This document shows, piece after piece, positions 9,312 to 18,356 of a stretch of 64,000 bases of DNA. The notes beneath the pieces were generated by a model, which worked only from the letters and a program-made list of their open reading frames with translations, was not told the DNA's origin and made no database searches. Position 1 is the first letter of the stretch; each line of letters starts with the position of its first letter. The stretch lies in contig NZ_LZGK01000013.1 in NCBI RefSeq assembly GCF_001690705.1, positions 682,001-746,000 on the forward strand, read 5' to 3'. The translations under genes and the position numbers were made by a program. The stretch comes from Gilliamella sp. wkB178. Its GTDB lineage: Bacteria; Pseudomonadota; Gammaproteobacteria; Enterobacterales; Orbaceae.

Positions 9312-10730
9312 ATGAAATCATTAGACGTTAGCCCATATTTTGCTGCCAATGCAGTTTTACCTTTTAAAGATCGTTGGGCAGTGATGCCTTTGCAAGCAAG
9401 CATGCCAATCAATCCTCAAGAAGTGGATAAAAATTGGCAAATGTTACAAAACAGTGAATTAACCGGGAAAAAGAGATTAATATATATACACATTCCTTTT
9501 TGTGATATTCATTGCCAATTTTGTGGCTTTTATCAAAATCCGTTTCGAAAATTTGATACAACAATTTATATCGATTATTTATTACAAGAAATTGCACTTG
9601 AAATAAATAATCAAGCCATGCAATCAGGCCCGATTCATGCTATCTATTTTGGCGGTGGTACCCCTTCAGCTTTAGCTGCTGGCCAGCTAGGGCGAGTTAT
9701 TAGTTATCTAAAGCAAAAAGCCCCATTGGCACCTGATTGTGAAATTACGGTTGAAGGCCGTATTTCTGATTTTGATGATGAGCGAGTTGATAGTTATATT
9801 GAAGCTGGTGCTAATCGTTTCTCGATTGGTGTGCAAACTTTTAACACTGAAATTAGGCAAAAATTGGGTCGTCAATCGACTGAGCAACAAATTATTCAGA
9901 ATTTTAAACGCATCGCGTTACGCGATAGCGTGGCCTTAGTATGTGATTTAATGTTTGGTTTGCCCAATCAAAATTATGATAATTGGCAACGGGATTTACA
10001 AATTGCGGATGATTTACCGCTCGATGGCGTTGACCTTTATTCTCTTAATCTTTTACCCACCACTCCGTTAGCTAAAGGTGTTGAAAATCATCGCATAACC
10101 ATACCATCAGTTACGGATAAATGTGATTTTTATCATCAAGGCGCTAAATTTTTAGGTAAACAAGGTTGGATGCATTTAACTAATGCTCATTGGGCAAAAA
10201 CGACTCGAGAACGTAATTTATATAATTCGTTGATTAAACAAGGCTCGAATTTTTTTGCCTTTGGTTCTTGTGCTGGTGGCCGATTAGGTGGCCAATCATT
10301 TATGATGCATCGAGATTTAACTCAATATTATGCAATTCTAGATCAAGGTAAAAAGCCGTTGATGATGTTAACCGGTAAATCCCTATTAGGTGATTGGTTA
10401 CATCGATTACAAGCAGGGATTGAAAAGGGTAGAGTTGATTTAACTAAACTGACAGAACATAGTGAATTGTTTGATCCACTAATTAAACAATGGCATCAAG
10501 TTGGCTTATTGCAAGATCAGGATCGTTGTATGAATTTAACACTATCAGGGCGTTTTTGGTCCAGCAATATTCTGCAAGCTTTGCAACAACTGTTACTGCA
10601 ACTCAATAATCCTGAGTATATTGAAATGCAAAAACAAATGGCACAAAAAAGACCATCAATGCCACCTAATCATGCTATGCCAGCAGCGCATCCACACAAA
10701 CAAACCATCAAAACAACGTTACGTAATTAA
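9312..10730 (+). CDS. hutW: Heme-utilisation radical SAM enzyme (HutW/ChuW type)
   Basis: This 472-residue HemN-like protein carries the radical-SAM motif CDIHCQFC (CxxxCxxC) in IHIPFCDIHCQFCGFY at about residues 60-75, the glycine-rich FGGGTPSA and the SIGVQTF motif typical of the HemN branch. HutW/ChuW enzymes open the heme ring anaerobically, releasing iron without oxygen. The assignment rests on wording plus context: it heads an operon with hutX, a chuY-like reductase and hmuUV behind a Fur-like box. The C-terminal tail is rich in Gln, Met, Pro and His (QKRPSMPPNHAMPAAHPHKQ). Confidence 0.88.
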   Translation: MKSLDVSPYFAANAVLPFKDRWAVMPLQASMPINPQEVDKNWQMLQNSELTGKKRLIYIHIPFCDIHCQFCGFYQNPFRKFDTTIYIDYLLQEIALEINNQAMQSGPIHAIYFGGGTPSALAAGQLGRVISYLKQKAPLAPDCEITVEGRISDFDDERVDSYIEAGANRFSIGVQTFNTEIRQKLGRQSTEQQIIQNFKRIALRDSVALVCDLMFGLPNQNYDNWQRDLQIADDLPLDGVDLYSLNLLPTTPLAKGVENHRITIPSVTDKCDFYHQGAKFLGKQGWMHLTNAHWAKTTRERNLYNSLIKQGSNFFAFGSCAGGRLGGQSFMMHRDLTQYYAILDQGKKPLMMLTGKSLLGDWLHRLQAGIEKGRVDLTKLTEHSELFDPLIKQWHQVGLLQDQDRCMNLTLSGRFWSSNILQALQQLLLQLNNPEYIEMQKQMAQKRPSMPPNHAMPAAHPHKQTIKTTLRN

Positions 10731-10741
10731 AGGATATTATT

Positions 10742-11245
10742 ATGGTAGATAAACAAACTTTTAATAAAAAACTAGCCGAATACATGCAAAATAATCCTGA
10801 GGAACTATTAGAAAAAATTGCTCAAGATCATCAAGTTACTTTAACTCAAGTTATTCAAGCGTTACCGGAAGCGAAGATTGTCGATGGCAACAATTTTGAT
10901 ACGGTTTGGGGCGAAGTTTCAACATGGGGTGATGTGATGTTTTTGATTCATTCTGGCGATATTATTGCTGAGATCTCAGGTGAATTACCTCCGGGCAAGC
11001 ATAGCGATAAATATTTTAATTTACGTCACCAAAAAGGATTGAGTGGCCACATTAGGGCAGAACATTGCCAATATATTGCTTTTATTGAACGAACATTTAT
11101 GAAAATGTCTACCGCATCAATTGTTTTCCTTAACCATGCCGGGCAATCAATGTTTAAAATTTTTGTTGGTCGAGATGAGAAACACCAATTGAAAACAGAG
11201 CAGTTAGAAAAATATAGAACATTAGTAAAAAAACTAGCTAAGTAA
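10742..11245 (+). CDS. hutX: Heme-utilisation cytosolic carrier protein HutX/ChuX
   Basis: The 167-residue protein contains LPEAKIVDGNNFDTVWGEVSTWG and ISGELPPGKHSDKYFNL, typical of the HutX/ChuX family, which binds heme in the cytosol and passes it to degrading enzymes. It starts 11 bases after hutW with an AAAGGATATT ribosome site, so translation is probably coupled. No signal peptide. Confidence 0.9.
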   Translation: MVDKQTFNKKLAEYMQNNPEELLEKIAQDHQVTLTQVIQALPEAKIVDGNNFDTVWGEVSTWGDVMFLIHSGDIIAEISGELPPGKHSDKYFNLRHQKGLSGHIRAEHCQYIAFIERTFMKMSTASIVFLNHAGQSMFKIFVGRDEKHQLKTEQLEKYRTLVKKLAK

Positions 11246-11252
11246 AAACAAT

Positions 11253-11891
11253 ATGAAAACATTATTAATTTTGGGTGTGAGTTCCAAATTAGGGACTGGC
11301 TATCAAATTTCTCAATTAGCAATACAATGCCAACCGAAATGGCGTTGTATTGTTTTAGTCCGTGACGCCGATTTTGCTAAACAACTACTGCAACAAGGGA
11401 TTGAAGCTCATGTTGGTGATGCCAGTGATATTTCGACAGTAACCAAACTATGTCAATTAGCAGGTAATGACGCAACGATTATTTCGACTTTAGGTGGTAG
11501 TACCGGTAACTATATTGCGCAGCGGATTATAATTGACTGCGCTGAACAAGTTGGTATTAAACAAATGGTATTAGTTACCTCATTGGGTTGTGGTGATTCA
11601 TGGCCATTTTTATCAACTCGGGCTAAACAAGCATTTGGTCAAGCAGTAAGAGAAAAATCCTTGGCCGAAGTATGGTTACAAACTAGTAACTTAAATTACT
11701 TAATTCTAAGACCAGGTGGCCTAGTTGACGGTGATGCCACCGGGAATGGCTGTTGCTATTACCAACAAGAGATACATGGTTTTATTCATCGAACTGAACT
11801 GGCAAAATTAATTATTAATAAAATCGGTGACCAACAACTTGATAATCGTGCCTACAGTGTTATTGAACCCGATCTGGTAATAAACTATTAG
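11253..11891 (+). CDS. NAD(P)-binding reductase, ChuY-like
   Basis: The 212-residue Rossmann-fold protein starts MKTLLILGVSSKLGTGYQIS, has a glycine-rich dinucleotide loop at the N-terminus and ILRPGGLVDGDATG further on, as in atypical short-chain reductases (NAD(P)H-binding PF13460 type). ChuY in E. coli O157 reduces the linear tetrapyrrole made by ChuW. Position directly behind hutX (7-base gap) supports the same role here; substrate is inferred from context. Confidence 0.78.
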   Translation: MKTLLILGVSSKLGTGYQISQLAIQCQPKWRCIVLVRDADFAKQLLQQGIEAHVGDASDISTVTKLCQLAGNDATIISTLGGSTGNYIAQRIIIDCAEQVGIKQMVLVTSLGCGDSWPFLSTRAKQAFGQAVREKSLAEVWLQTSNLNYLILRPGGLVDGDATGNGCCYYQQEIHGFIHRTELAKLIINKIGDQQLDNRAYSVIEPDLVINY

Positions 11892-11937
11892 TATAATAAT
11901 TATATGATTAATTTTAATTTAGTAACGAGGTCTAGGG

Positions 11938-12924
11938 GTGCGGAAGTATAATCATCGTTCATTGTTGTGGGGGTTATCTGCCATTCTTATAGCGCTAATA
12001 ATCTATTCGGCTAATTCAGGTGCTCTAAAACTGTCAGTTTCACATTTGCTAAATATGTCATGGGATGATCCCTTGTGGAATATTTGGTTAAATGTACGCT
12101 TACCGCGAATTATGTTAGCGGTAATTGTTGGCATGGCACTCGCCACATCCGGTGCAGTAATGCAGGGTTTATTTAGAAATCCATTAGCTGATTCTGGATT
12201 ACTAGGAATCAGTAGTGGTGCCAGTTTAGTAGTCGGAATAACTATTATATTTCCTGCAATATTTCCTCCAATCGTTATGTTATATGGCAAGATGATTGCG
12301 GCTTTTATAGGTAGCCTGTTTATTTGTTTATTGATTTATATCTATAGCCTCAATGAGCAATGTAATTTGGCTAAAATGATATTATTAGGTGTAGCAATTA
12401 ATGCCATTATTGGTGCAATAATGGGCTTTTTGAGTTACATCAGTGATGAATCCCAATTACGCCAATTATCTTTATGGTCAATGGGGCATTTAGGTAAAGG
12501 CTCGTGGGAACTGGTATTTGTAGCGATGTCGCTTATTATACCGTCATTAATTTGTGTATTTAAACTTTCTCAGCAACTCAATATTTTACAACTTGGCGAT
12601 GAAGATGCTCATTATCTTGGTGTTAATGTACAACGTATAAAACGCTATTTGTTATTACTTTCTTCGGTACTTATTGGCACTTCGGTTGCGGTAAGTGGCA
12701 TTATTGCTTTTGTTGGTTTAGTGGTGCCACATATGATCAGGTTACGCATTGGTGCTAATCATAGCTGGCTATTACCCGGTTCGGCGTTAGGTGGTGCCTG
12801 TTTATTACTATTAGCTGACACCTTAGCCAGAACAGTAATTGCTCCAACTGAAATTCCAGTTGGGCTTTTTACCAGTTTAATTGGTGGTCCTTATTTCCTG
12901 TGGCTGATTTTAAGACATAAATAA
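11938..12924 (+). CDS. hmuU: Heme ABC transporter permease
   Basis: This 328-residue FecCD-family permease has about nine or ten hydrophobic segments and family motifs WNIWLNVRLPRIMLAVIVGMALATSGAVMQGLFRNPLADSGLLGISSGA and GLVVPHMIRLRIGANH (near residue 260), shown here only in part as recognised. It starts at GTG, with an ACGAGG ribosome site 9 bases upstream. It forms the inner-membrane channel for heme delivered by HmuT and is powered by the ATPase encoded next. Confidence 0.9.
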   Translation: MRKYNHRSLLWGLSAILIALIIYSANSGALKLSVSHLLNMSWDDPLWNIWLNVRLPRIMLAVIVGMALATSGAVMQGLFRNPLADSGLLGISSGASLVVGITIIFPAIFPPIVMLYGKMIAAFIGSLFICLLIYIYSLNEQCNLAKMILLGVAINAIIGAIMGFLSYISDESQLRQLSLWSMGHLGKGSWELVFVAMSLIIPSLICVFKLSQQLNILQLGDEDAHYLGVNVQRIKRYLLLLSSVLIGTSVAVSGIIAFVGLVVPHMIRLRIGANHSWLLPGSALGGACLLLLADTLARTVIAPTEIPVGLFTSLIGGPYFLWLILRHK

Positions 12925-12942
12925 TAGAGATGGAATTTGCAT

Positions 12943-13716
12943 ATGTTAACCGCTAAACATTTAACTTTTGATTGTGCAACTCGAACTTTAATTGATGATG
13001 TGTCTTTAAATATCAATGCTGGTGAAATAGTAGTGATTATTGGGCCTAATGGTGCCGGTAAATCCACCTTATTACGTTTATTAACGGGTTTTCAACCGCC
13101 ATCTTCAGGTGAATGTTATTTACTGAATAAGCCATTGGCCCAATGGTCAACTAAGCAATTAGCAAAAATAAGAACGGTAATGTTGCAACAGAGTCACTTG
13201 TCTTTTCCATTTAAAGTTAAAGAAGTTGTAGCTATGGGGCGTTCTCCTTATGGTAAGGCCTACGCCAGCGAAGCTGTCAATGAAACTATGCGACAAACTG
13301 ATTGCCTAAAATTGGCTGATCGCGATTACCGTAGTTTGTCAGGTGGTGAGCAACAACGAGTACAATTAGCACGAGTGTTAGCACAATTATGGCAACCAGA
13401 ACCAACGGAAAAATTACTTTTTTTAGACGAACCTACATCCGCACTTGATTTATATCATCAACAACAGACGTTGCGATTATTGAAACAATTAGCCAGCCAG
13501 CAAAATTTGGCGGTATGTTGTATTTTGCATGATTTAAATTTGGCAGCCTTATATGCTGATAAAATATTATTGCTCAATCAAGGACGAATTGTTGAGCAAG
13601 GCACTCCGGCCGAAGTCTTGACAGTGAATAATATCAATCATTGGTATGGTGTTGAATTAGGCGTTTATCAGCATCCTGCAAATACGCAAGTGCCACAAAT
13701 TTATTTAAATCCATAA
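12943..13716 (+). CDS. hmuV: Heme ABC transporter ATP-binding protein
   Basis: This ATPase of about 257 residues shows Walker [11 protein letters not shown]-loop region, ABC signature [17 protein letters not shown], Walker [13 protein letters not shown] and the switch histidine in [13 protein letters not shown] use ATG 12943 in place of the TTG two codons upstream. It is the last gene of the rightward heme operon. The locus contains no recognisable oxygen-dependent heme oxygenase (HmuS/HemO), so heme breakdown would rely on HutW. Confidence 0.92.
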   Translation: MLTAKHLTFDCATRTLIDDVSLNINAGEIVVIIGPNGAGKSTLLRLLTGFQPPSSGECYLLNKPLAQWSTKQLAKIRTVMLQQSHLSFPFKVKEVVAMGRSPYGKAYASEAVNETMRQTDCLKLADRDYRSLSGGEQQRVQLARVLAQLWQPEPTEKLLFLDEPTSALDLYHQQQTLRLLKQLASQQNLAVCCILHDLNLAALYADKILLLNQGRIVEQGTPAEVLTVNNINHWYGVELGVYQHPANTQVPQIYLNP

Positions 13717-13801
13717 TCAAAAAATTAACCGGTATGGGTAACTGCATTTTAAGCTAATTTAGGTATATAATTGACAAAAATTAATCTGCTGGTGGAGCAT
13801 T

Positions 13802-14803
13802 ATGGCTGACTTGAATAATGTTGGAGTCGTACCCGTTTCGCGTTTTTTAGCTGCTGAACCTGTTTTTAGTTGTCAATTAGATGGTAAAGGTAAAGCAATT
13901 CCATTAACTAATGACAGTGAAGCGACAGTACAACAACCCTGTTGGTTACATTTAGATTTTGCTAAAGCAGAAACTATCAATTGGATACATTCAACAGATT
14001 TAATACCGGAAATTGTTAAGAATGAGCTGATTAAACCTAACCAAATTTCCAAAGAAATTCGCTTTGATTCTGGTATCTTGGTGGTTTTAAAAGGGGTAAA
14101 CTTCATTCCAAATGAACTACCCGATCCGATTGTCACTTTTCGTTTTTTTATCACTGATAATTTAATTATTTCAACTCGACACCAACAAATTGATGCTATT
14201 TTTCAATTAAAAGATAACTTAGAAAAAGGCATTGGACCGGTTGATGTTGCAGATTGGTTGATTCAAGTCTCTGAGTTAATCAGCGATCAAGTTAATCAAT
14301 CATTTGATAGTGTTCACAACAAAATTGTTAAACTTGAAGATTTAGTTTTAAACCAAAGGATCTTTTCACACAAAGAAATAGGCCGTGTCCGTAAACAGTT
14401 ATTTATATTGCGCCGATTATTATCTCCACAACGGGATATCTTTGTTAAAATTTCCACCGAAAGAATCTCTTGGATTGATGACAATGACCGCCAAAGGTTA
14501 CACGATATCTCCAGTCAGCAGAATCATTATGTATCCGATATTGACAGTTGTTTACTGCGTATTGCTTCACTAATGGAACAAATTAATAGTTTTTTAGCCG
14601 AATCAACCAATAAACGCATTTATTTAATGTCACTGTTTACCATTATATTTACCCCGATTACGTTTTTAACTAGTTTGCTGGGAGTGAATTTAGCGGGTAT
14701 TCCTTATAATGAACAACAATGGTCATTTATTGGCTTAGTATTGCTTATTATTGTGATTTGTATTGGTTCAGTTATTTGGCTTAAGTATAAAAAATGGTTG
14801 TAA
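13802..14803 (+). CDS. zntB: Zinc transporter ZntB (CorA superfamily)
   Basis: The 333-residue protein has a long soluble N-terminal domain and two C-terminal membrane helices. The signature motif GVN follows the first helix (FLTSLLGVNLAGIPYNE, about residues 293-310), the ZntB variant of the CorA GMN motif. ZntB moves zinc across the inner membrane. ATG 13802 follows GGTGGAGCATT, a good ribosome site. Confidence 0.87.
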   Translation: MADLNNVGVVPVSRFLAAEPVFSCQLDGKGKAIPLTNDSEATVQQPCWLHLDFAKAETINWIHSTDLIPEIVKNELIKPNQISKEIRFDSGILVVLKGVNFIPNELPDPIVTFRFFITDNLIISTRHQQIDAIFQLKDNLEKGIGPVDVADWLIQVSELISDQVNQSFDSVHNKIVKLEDLVLNQRIFSHKEIGRVRKQLFILRRLLSPQRDIFVKISTERISWIDDNDRQRLHDISSQQNHYVSDIDSCLLRIASLMEQINSFLAESTNKRIYLMSLFTIIFTPITFLTSLLGVNLAGIPYNEQQWSFIGLVLLIIVICIGSVIWLKYKKWL

Positions 14804-14977
14804 TGTGGCACATGGTTTTACAGGTAAATGCGACTTAAAAAGTATGCTATTTTATAACGTTGAGACTCGACATATTATTAACTCTTTATTAAACAATAAT
14901 AATCAAACGCTGTTAGCAACTTTTGGTTAAAAAGGAATTTTCAGTTGTTTGCAAATTTTAATTAGAACTAGACATTT

Positions 14978-16879
14978 ATGCAATCTAAGCAATCTTATCG
15001 TTTATTTATCGCCGAAAAACCTAGTTTAGCTAGAGCCATTGCCGATGTATTACCCAAGCCACAGCAAAAGGGTAATGGTTTTATCAAAGCCAGCAATGGA
15101 GATGTGGTTAGTTGGTGTATTGGGCACTTATTGGAACAAGCAACGCCGGAAGTTTATGATGCCCGTTATAAAAAGTGGCAGCTTGACGATTTACCCATTG
15201 TGCCCGAGAAATGGATCTTGCTGCCAAAAAATAATACTAATAAACAGTTTAATGTCTTGGTGGATCTAATTAAATCAGCCGATCAAATCGTTCATGCCGG
15301 CGATCCAGATCGGGAAGGGCAATTACTGGTCGATGAAGTCCTAAATTATTGTCAATTGCCTCCCAACAAACGTAAAGCAATTCAAAGGTGTTTAATAAGC
15401 GACTTAAATGCCAGTGCTGTCGAAAAATCCATCCAACATTTACGCAGTAATCAAGACTTTGTTCCCCTTTCCATTTCGGCATTAGCTAGGGCAAGGGCAG
15501 ATTGGTTATATGGGATTAATATGAGCCGCCTGTGTACCATTGTGGGGCAAAAAAATGGTTATCGTGGAGTTTTATCTATTGGGCGCGTGCAAACACCGAT
15601 TCTTGGTCTAGTAGTCAGACGAGATTTAGAAATAGAACAATTTTTGCCCAAACCTTTTTATGAAGTTTATGCAGTTTTAGAAACCAAAAATAACGAAACC
15701 TTTAAGGCTAAATGGCAACCTAGTGAAGCGTGTGCACCTTATCAAGATGAAGAAGGCCGGGTATTAGTTAAAGCATTGGCCGAAAATGTGTGTCAACGAA
15801 TTAAAAACCAAACGGGCATAATAGATAAAGTCAGTAATAAAAAGAAAGAGTTAGCACCACCGTTACCATTTAACTTATCGGCATTACAAATTGAAATGGC
15901 AAAAAAATACAGTTTAAGTGCCCAAGAAGTGCTTGATATCTGCCAGTCATTGTATGAAAAACATAAATTAATCACTTACCCGCGATCGGATTGTCGATTT
16001 TTACCACAAGAACATTTAAAGCAAATAACCGGTGTGAAGTCAGCAATTGCCAATAATTGTGGTGATTTACAATCAGCTATAGATAATGCCGATTTTAATT
16101 TGCGTTCTAAAGCGTGGAATGATAAAAAAGTTGAGGCACATCATGCCATTATTCCAACATTACGCCAAGCGAAGATGGCACAATTGAGTGCTAATGAACA
16201 AGCGGTCTATCAAGTTATTGCCACCCAATATTTAGCACAATTTTACCCGGCTTATAAATATGCCGAACTGCAAATTGATGTCGATATTCAAAATGGTAAA
16301 TTTATCGCCAAAGCCAACCAAATGCTAAGTGAGGGTTGGAAGGTATTGTTTAAAAATAAAAATAATCAGCCTGATTCAGAATCAGAAAATAATGACAGTA
16401 ATGGATTATTGACCAAATTAGTTAAAAAAGGTGAGTCGGTTCAGTGTGTGGATGCTGAATTAATTAGCAAAGAAACGCAACCACCCAGACCATTTACCGA
16501 CGCGACTTTACTTGCAGCTATGACAGGAATTGCTCGCTTTGTTAAAGATCCAGATATTAAAAAAATACTCCGCGAAACTGATGGTTTAGGCACGGAAGCC
16601 ACTAGAGCTGGCATAATTGAATTATTATTTAAACGTGAGTTTTTACGGCGACAAGGCAAGGCTATTCGTTCCACACCAATAGGGCGTAATTTAATCACAG
16701 GGTTACCGGATATTATGTCAACGCCCGATATGACCGCACATTGGGAACTACAACTAGAAGAAATAAGTAAAAAAGAGTTTACTTATCAACAATTTATGCA
16801 ACAACTAAATGTGTCACTTGCGAATTTGGTTAGCCAACTAAAACACACGCGCTTAAATATAAAATCTACCTCGATGTAA
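14978..16879 (+). CDS. topB: DNA topoisomerase III
   Basis: The 633-residue type IA topoisomerase opens with the TOPRIM strand [18 protein letters not shown], has the metal site [34 protein letters not shown] and the active-site tyrosine in [14 protein letters not shown] (about residue 331). It cleaves single-stranded DNA to decatenate replication and recombination intermediates. Length and motifs agree with the E. coli enzyme; the C-terminal tail is short. Confidence 0.93.
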   Translation: MQSKQSYRLFIAEKPSLARAIADVLPKPQQKGNGFIKASNGDVVSWCIGHLLEQATPEVYDARYKKWQLDDLPIVPEKWILLPKNNTNKQFNVLVDLIKSADQIVHAGDPDREGQLLVDEVLNYCQLPPNKRKAIQRCLISDLNASAVEKSIQHLRSNQDFVPLSISALARARADWLYGINMSRLCTIVGQKNGYRGVLSIGRVQTPILGLVVRRDLEIEQFLPKPFYEVYAVLETKNNETFKAKWQPSEACAPYQDEEGRVLVKALAENVCQRIKNQTGIIDKVSNKKKELAPPLPFNLSALQIEMAKKYSLSAQEVLDICQSLYEKHKLITYPRSDCRFLPQEHLKQITGVKSAIANNCGDLQSAIDNADFNLRSKAWNDKKVEAHHAIIPTLRQAKMAQLSANEQAVYQVIATQYLAQFYPAYKYAELQIDVDIQNGKFIAKANQMLSEGWKVLFKNKNNQPDSESENNDSNGLLTKLVKKGESVQCVDAELISKETQPPRPFTDATLLAAMTGIARFVKDPDIKKILRETDGLGTEATRAGIIELLFKREFLRRQGKAIRSTPIGRNLITGLPDIMSTPDMTAHWELQLEEISKKEFTYQQFMQQLNVSLANLVSQLKHTRLNIKSTSM

Positions 16880-16887
16880 AATAAAAA

Positions 16888-16926
16888 AAGGATGATCGGC
16901 CTCTTTAAATTAATTTAATCATCCTT
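16888..16926. terminator. Bidirectional hairpin between topB and the minus-strand gene
   Basis: Stem AAGGATGAT / ATCATCCTT with a 21-base AT-rich loop, preceded by a run of As and flanked by Ts, serving the convergent genes on both sides. Confidence 0.6.
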
Positions 16927-16963
16927 ATATTATAAAAGCTGTTACTAATAAGCTGTAAGATGG

Positions 16964-17686
16964 TTACGAATGTTGCTGTTGATTATCAGTAGTAATTGTT
17001 GCTTCAATCATATCCGGACTAATTTCGGCATTTGCTTCAAGTATATTAGCAAGTTCTACATTAGCTCTTGGTAAAAAGTCCTTATCTTTAAGAATTAATC
17101 GATAGGTATTAAGCCTTTTTAATGGATTGAACGCAAATTGCAAGCCAATAATTATCACAATAAAAATAGTTAAAATAGCAACAATAATGCTCACAATCCA
17201 AGGAGAATGGCGGATAGTGCTAATATTAGAAAGTATAATAATCAGCGCCACCAAAACAGCCACACCGGTAGCTATGATCTCTTTAATCAGAAAAGGCTTT
17301 TGCGGCATAATTTGTTTTTGATTAATATAAAAATATTGGGTAAGTAAATTTAACTGTGGTAATTCAATAATATTATTGATGTCGGCATTAATTAACGATA
17401 TGGCAATTCTTTCTTTTTCGATATTGCCGGATTTATAAAAGCAAACCTTGTCCCACAATAATTTTTTCTTAATATTATTGAGATAAGTTTTTTGGTATTC
17501 AGGTTGTGGGGTTTTTTCTAAAATATCAGTGTAGCGAATGATATTATCGAAATAATTGCTTTTAGAACGTTTTTTATATAAAAATCCAATAAAAGAAAGA
17601 AGAATAATAATAACTAAATTAAACCAATTATCATTTAGTAATTCCATAAGTTCCATTTCAAAAATCCTAACCTTTAAATTTTTCAT
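16964..17686 (-). CDS. Membrane protein of unknown function (240 aa)
   Basis: The product has a hydrophobic segment near residues 24-41 (LVIIILLSFIGFLYKK) and a pair at about residues 133-152 and 160-182 (ATGVAVLVALIIILSNI and IVSIIVAILTIFIVIIIGL), with a soluble, charged N-terminal loop and a polar C-terminal tail. ATG at 17686 or a second Met at codon 11 could start it. I do not recognise the family, and the neighbours give no functional clue. Confidence 0.6.
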   Translation of the reverse strand: MKNLKVRIFEMELMELLNDNWFNLVIIILLSFIGFLYKKRSKSNYFDNIIRYTDILEKTPQPEYQKTYLNNIKKKLLWDKVCFYKSGNIEKERIAISLINADINNIIELPQLNLLTQYFYINQKQIMPQKPFLIKEIIATGVAVLVALIIILSNISTIRHSPWIVSIIVAILTIFIVIIIGLQFAFNPLKRLNTYRLILKDKDFLPRANVELANILEANAEISPDMIEATITTDNQQQHS

Positions 17687-17808
17687 GATTGTAACTTATA
17701 TTAGGTAAAACTTGTATTAATTCTATACAAAAAGCTAAATGATAAGGCCGAAAGTGCTTTTTTTAGGCAGTCATTTATCTATTTTGGGATTATTGGTTGA
17801 CTTATTTA

Positions 17809-17846
17809 GCTCAAAGGCGTATAAATTGCCCGCCTTTGAGCTTTTC
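17809..17846 (+). terminator. Strong hairpin with T-rich tail
   Basis: Perfect 11-bp stem GCTCAAAGGCG / CGCCTTTGAGC followed by TTTTC and, shortly after, six Ts. It ends leftover rightward transcription ahead of the mgtA leader or is itself an attenuator if the promoter lies upstream. Confidence 0.6.
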
Positions 17847-17934
17847 TTACTTTTTTAACTATAAAAGGTGGTTAAAAATGAGGGCTAAGAAAAGTTGAAA
17901 TACAAAGTGTTGAGTTCAAATATATAGGAGACAT

Positions 17935-18003
17935 ATGGACGCTCAATCGGGTCACCCCAATAGTTGGGGAGATAAATTCAAACAAATCACAATCGGTTAC
18001 TGA
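17935..18003 (+). CDS. Putative short leader peptide (22 aa) upstream of mgtA
   Basis: ATG 17935 follows TATAGGAGACAT, an excellent ribosome site, and encodes MDAQSGHPNSWGDKFKQITI plus GY before TGA. It lies about 350 bases upstream of mgtA on the same strand. Proline content is low compared with enterobacterial MgtL, so a direct analogy is weak. It may be a small protein in its own right. I do not recognise it. Confidence 0.45.
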   Translation: MDAQSGHPNSWGDKFKQITIGY

Positions 18004-18356
18004 ACCTGTCGAAATACCTATTTTTTCAGTTCACAAACCGAATTTGATAAAAACGGTAATGGTGAACGATATGCAATTTTTTACACGCTATCACACAAAT
18101 TCTAAACATTATTTTGCACAATCTTTATTGTTTTGTGTTTTATATCTTTCTGAAAAACATTTAGAACCCCCAAGTTGTATCTAAATCTTAAATAATTTTT
18201 TAATTGGCTAATTTATATTGAGCTATAGCTTTATCAGCTAGCTTTGCCATGCAATAAATTTTTAGCTTATCACGAATTTTACTTACTTATAATTACTGCG
18301 CTAATTATGGGTCAGCAATCTTTTGTCTAAAAAATATATAAGTATAGGTACACAAG

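Larger units (their letters stand above)
17690..18356 (+). promoter_or_regulatory. Long untranslated region upstream of mgtA
   Basis: This 667-base gap precedes mgtA. It holds a strong hairpin at 17809-17841, a 22-codon open frame with a good ribosome site at 17935-18003 and otherwise AT-rich sequence. In enterobacteria mgtA has a long leader whose folding responds to magnesium and translation of a short leader peptide. By position this could be equivalent, but I see no sequence match to the known MgtL or M-box elements. Confidence 0.4.
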
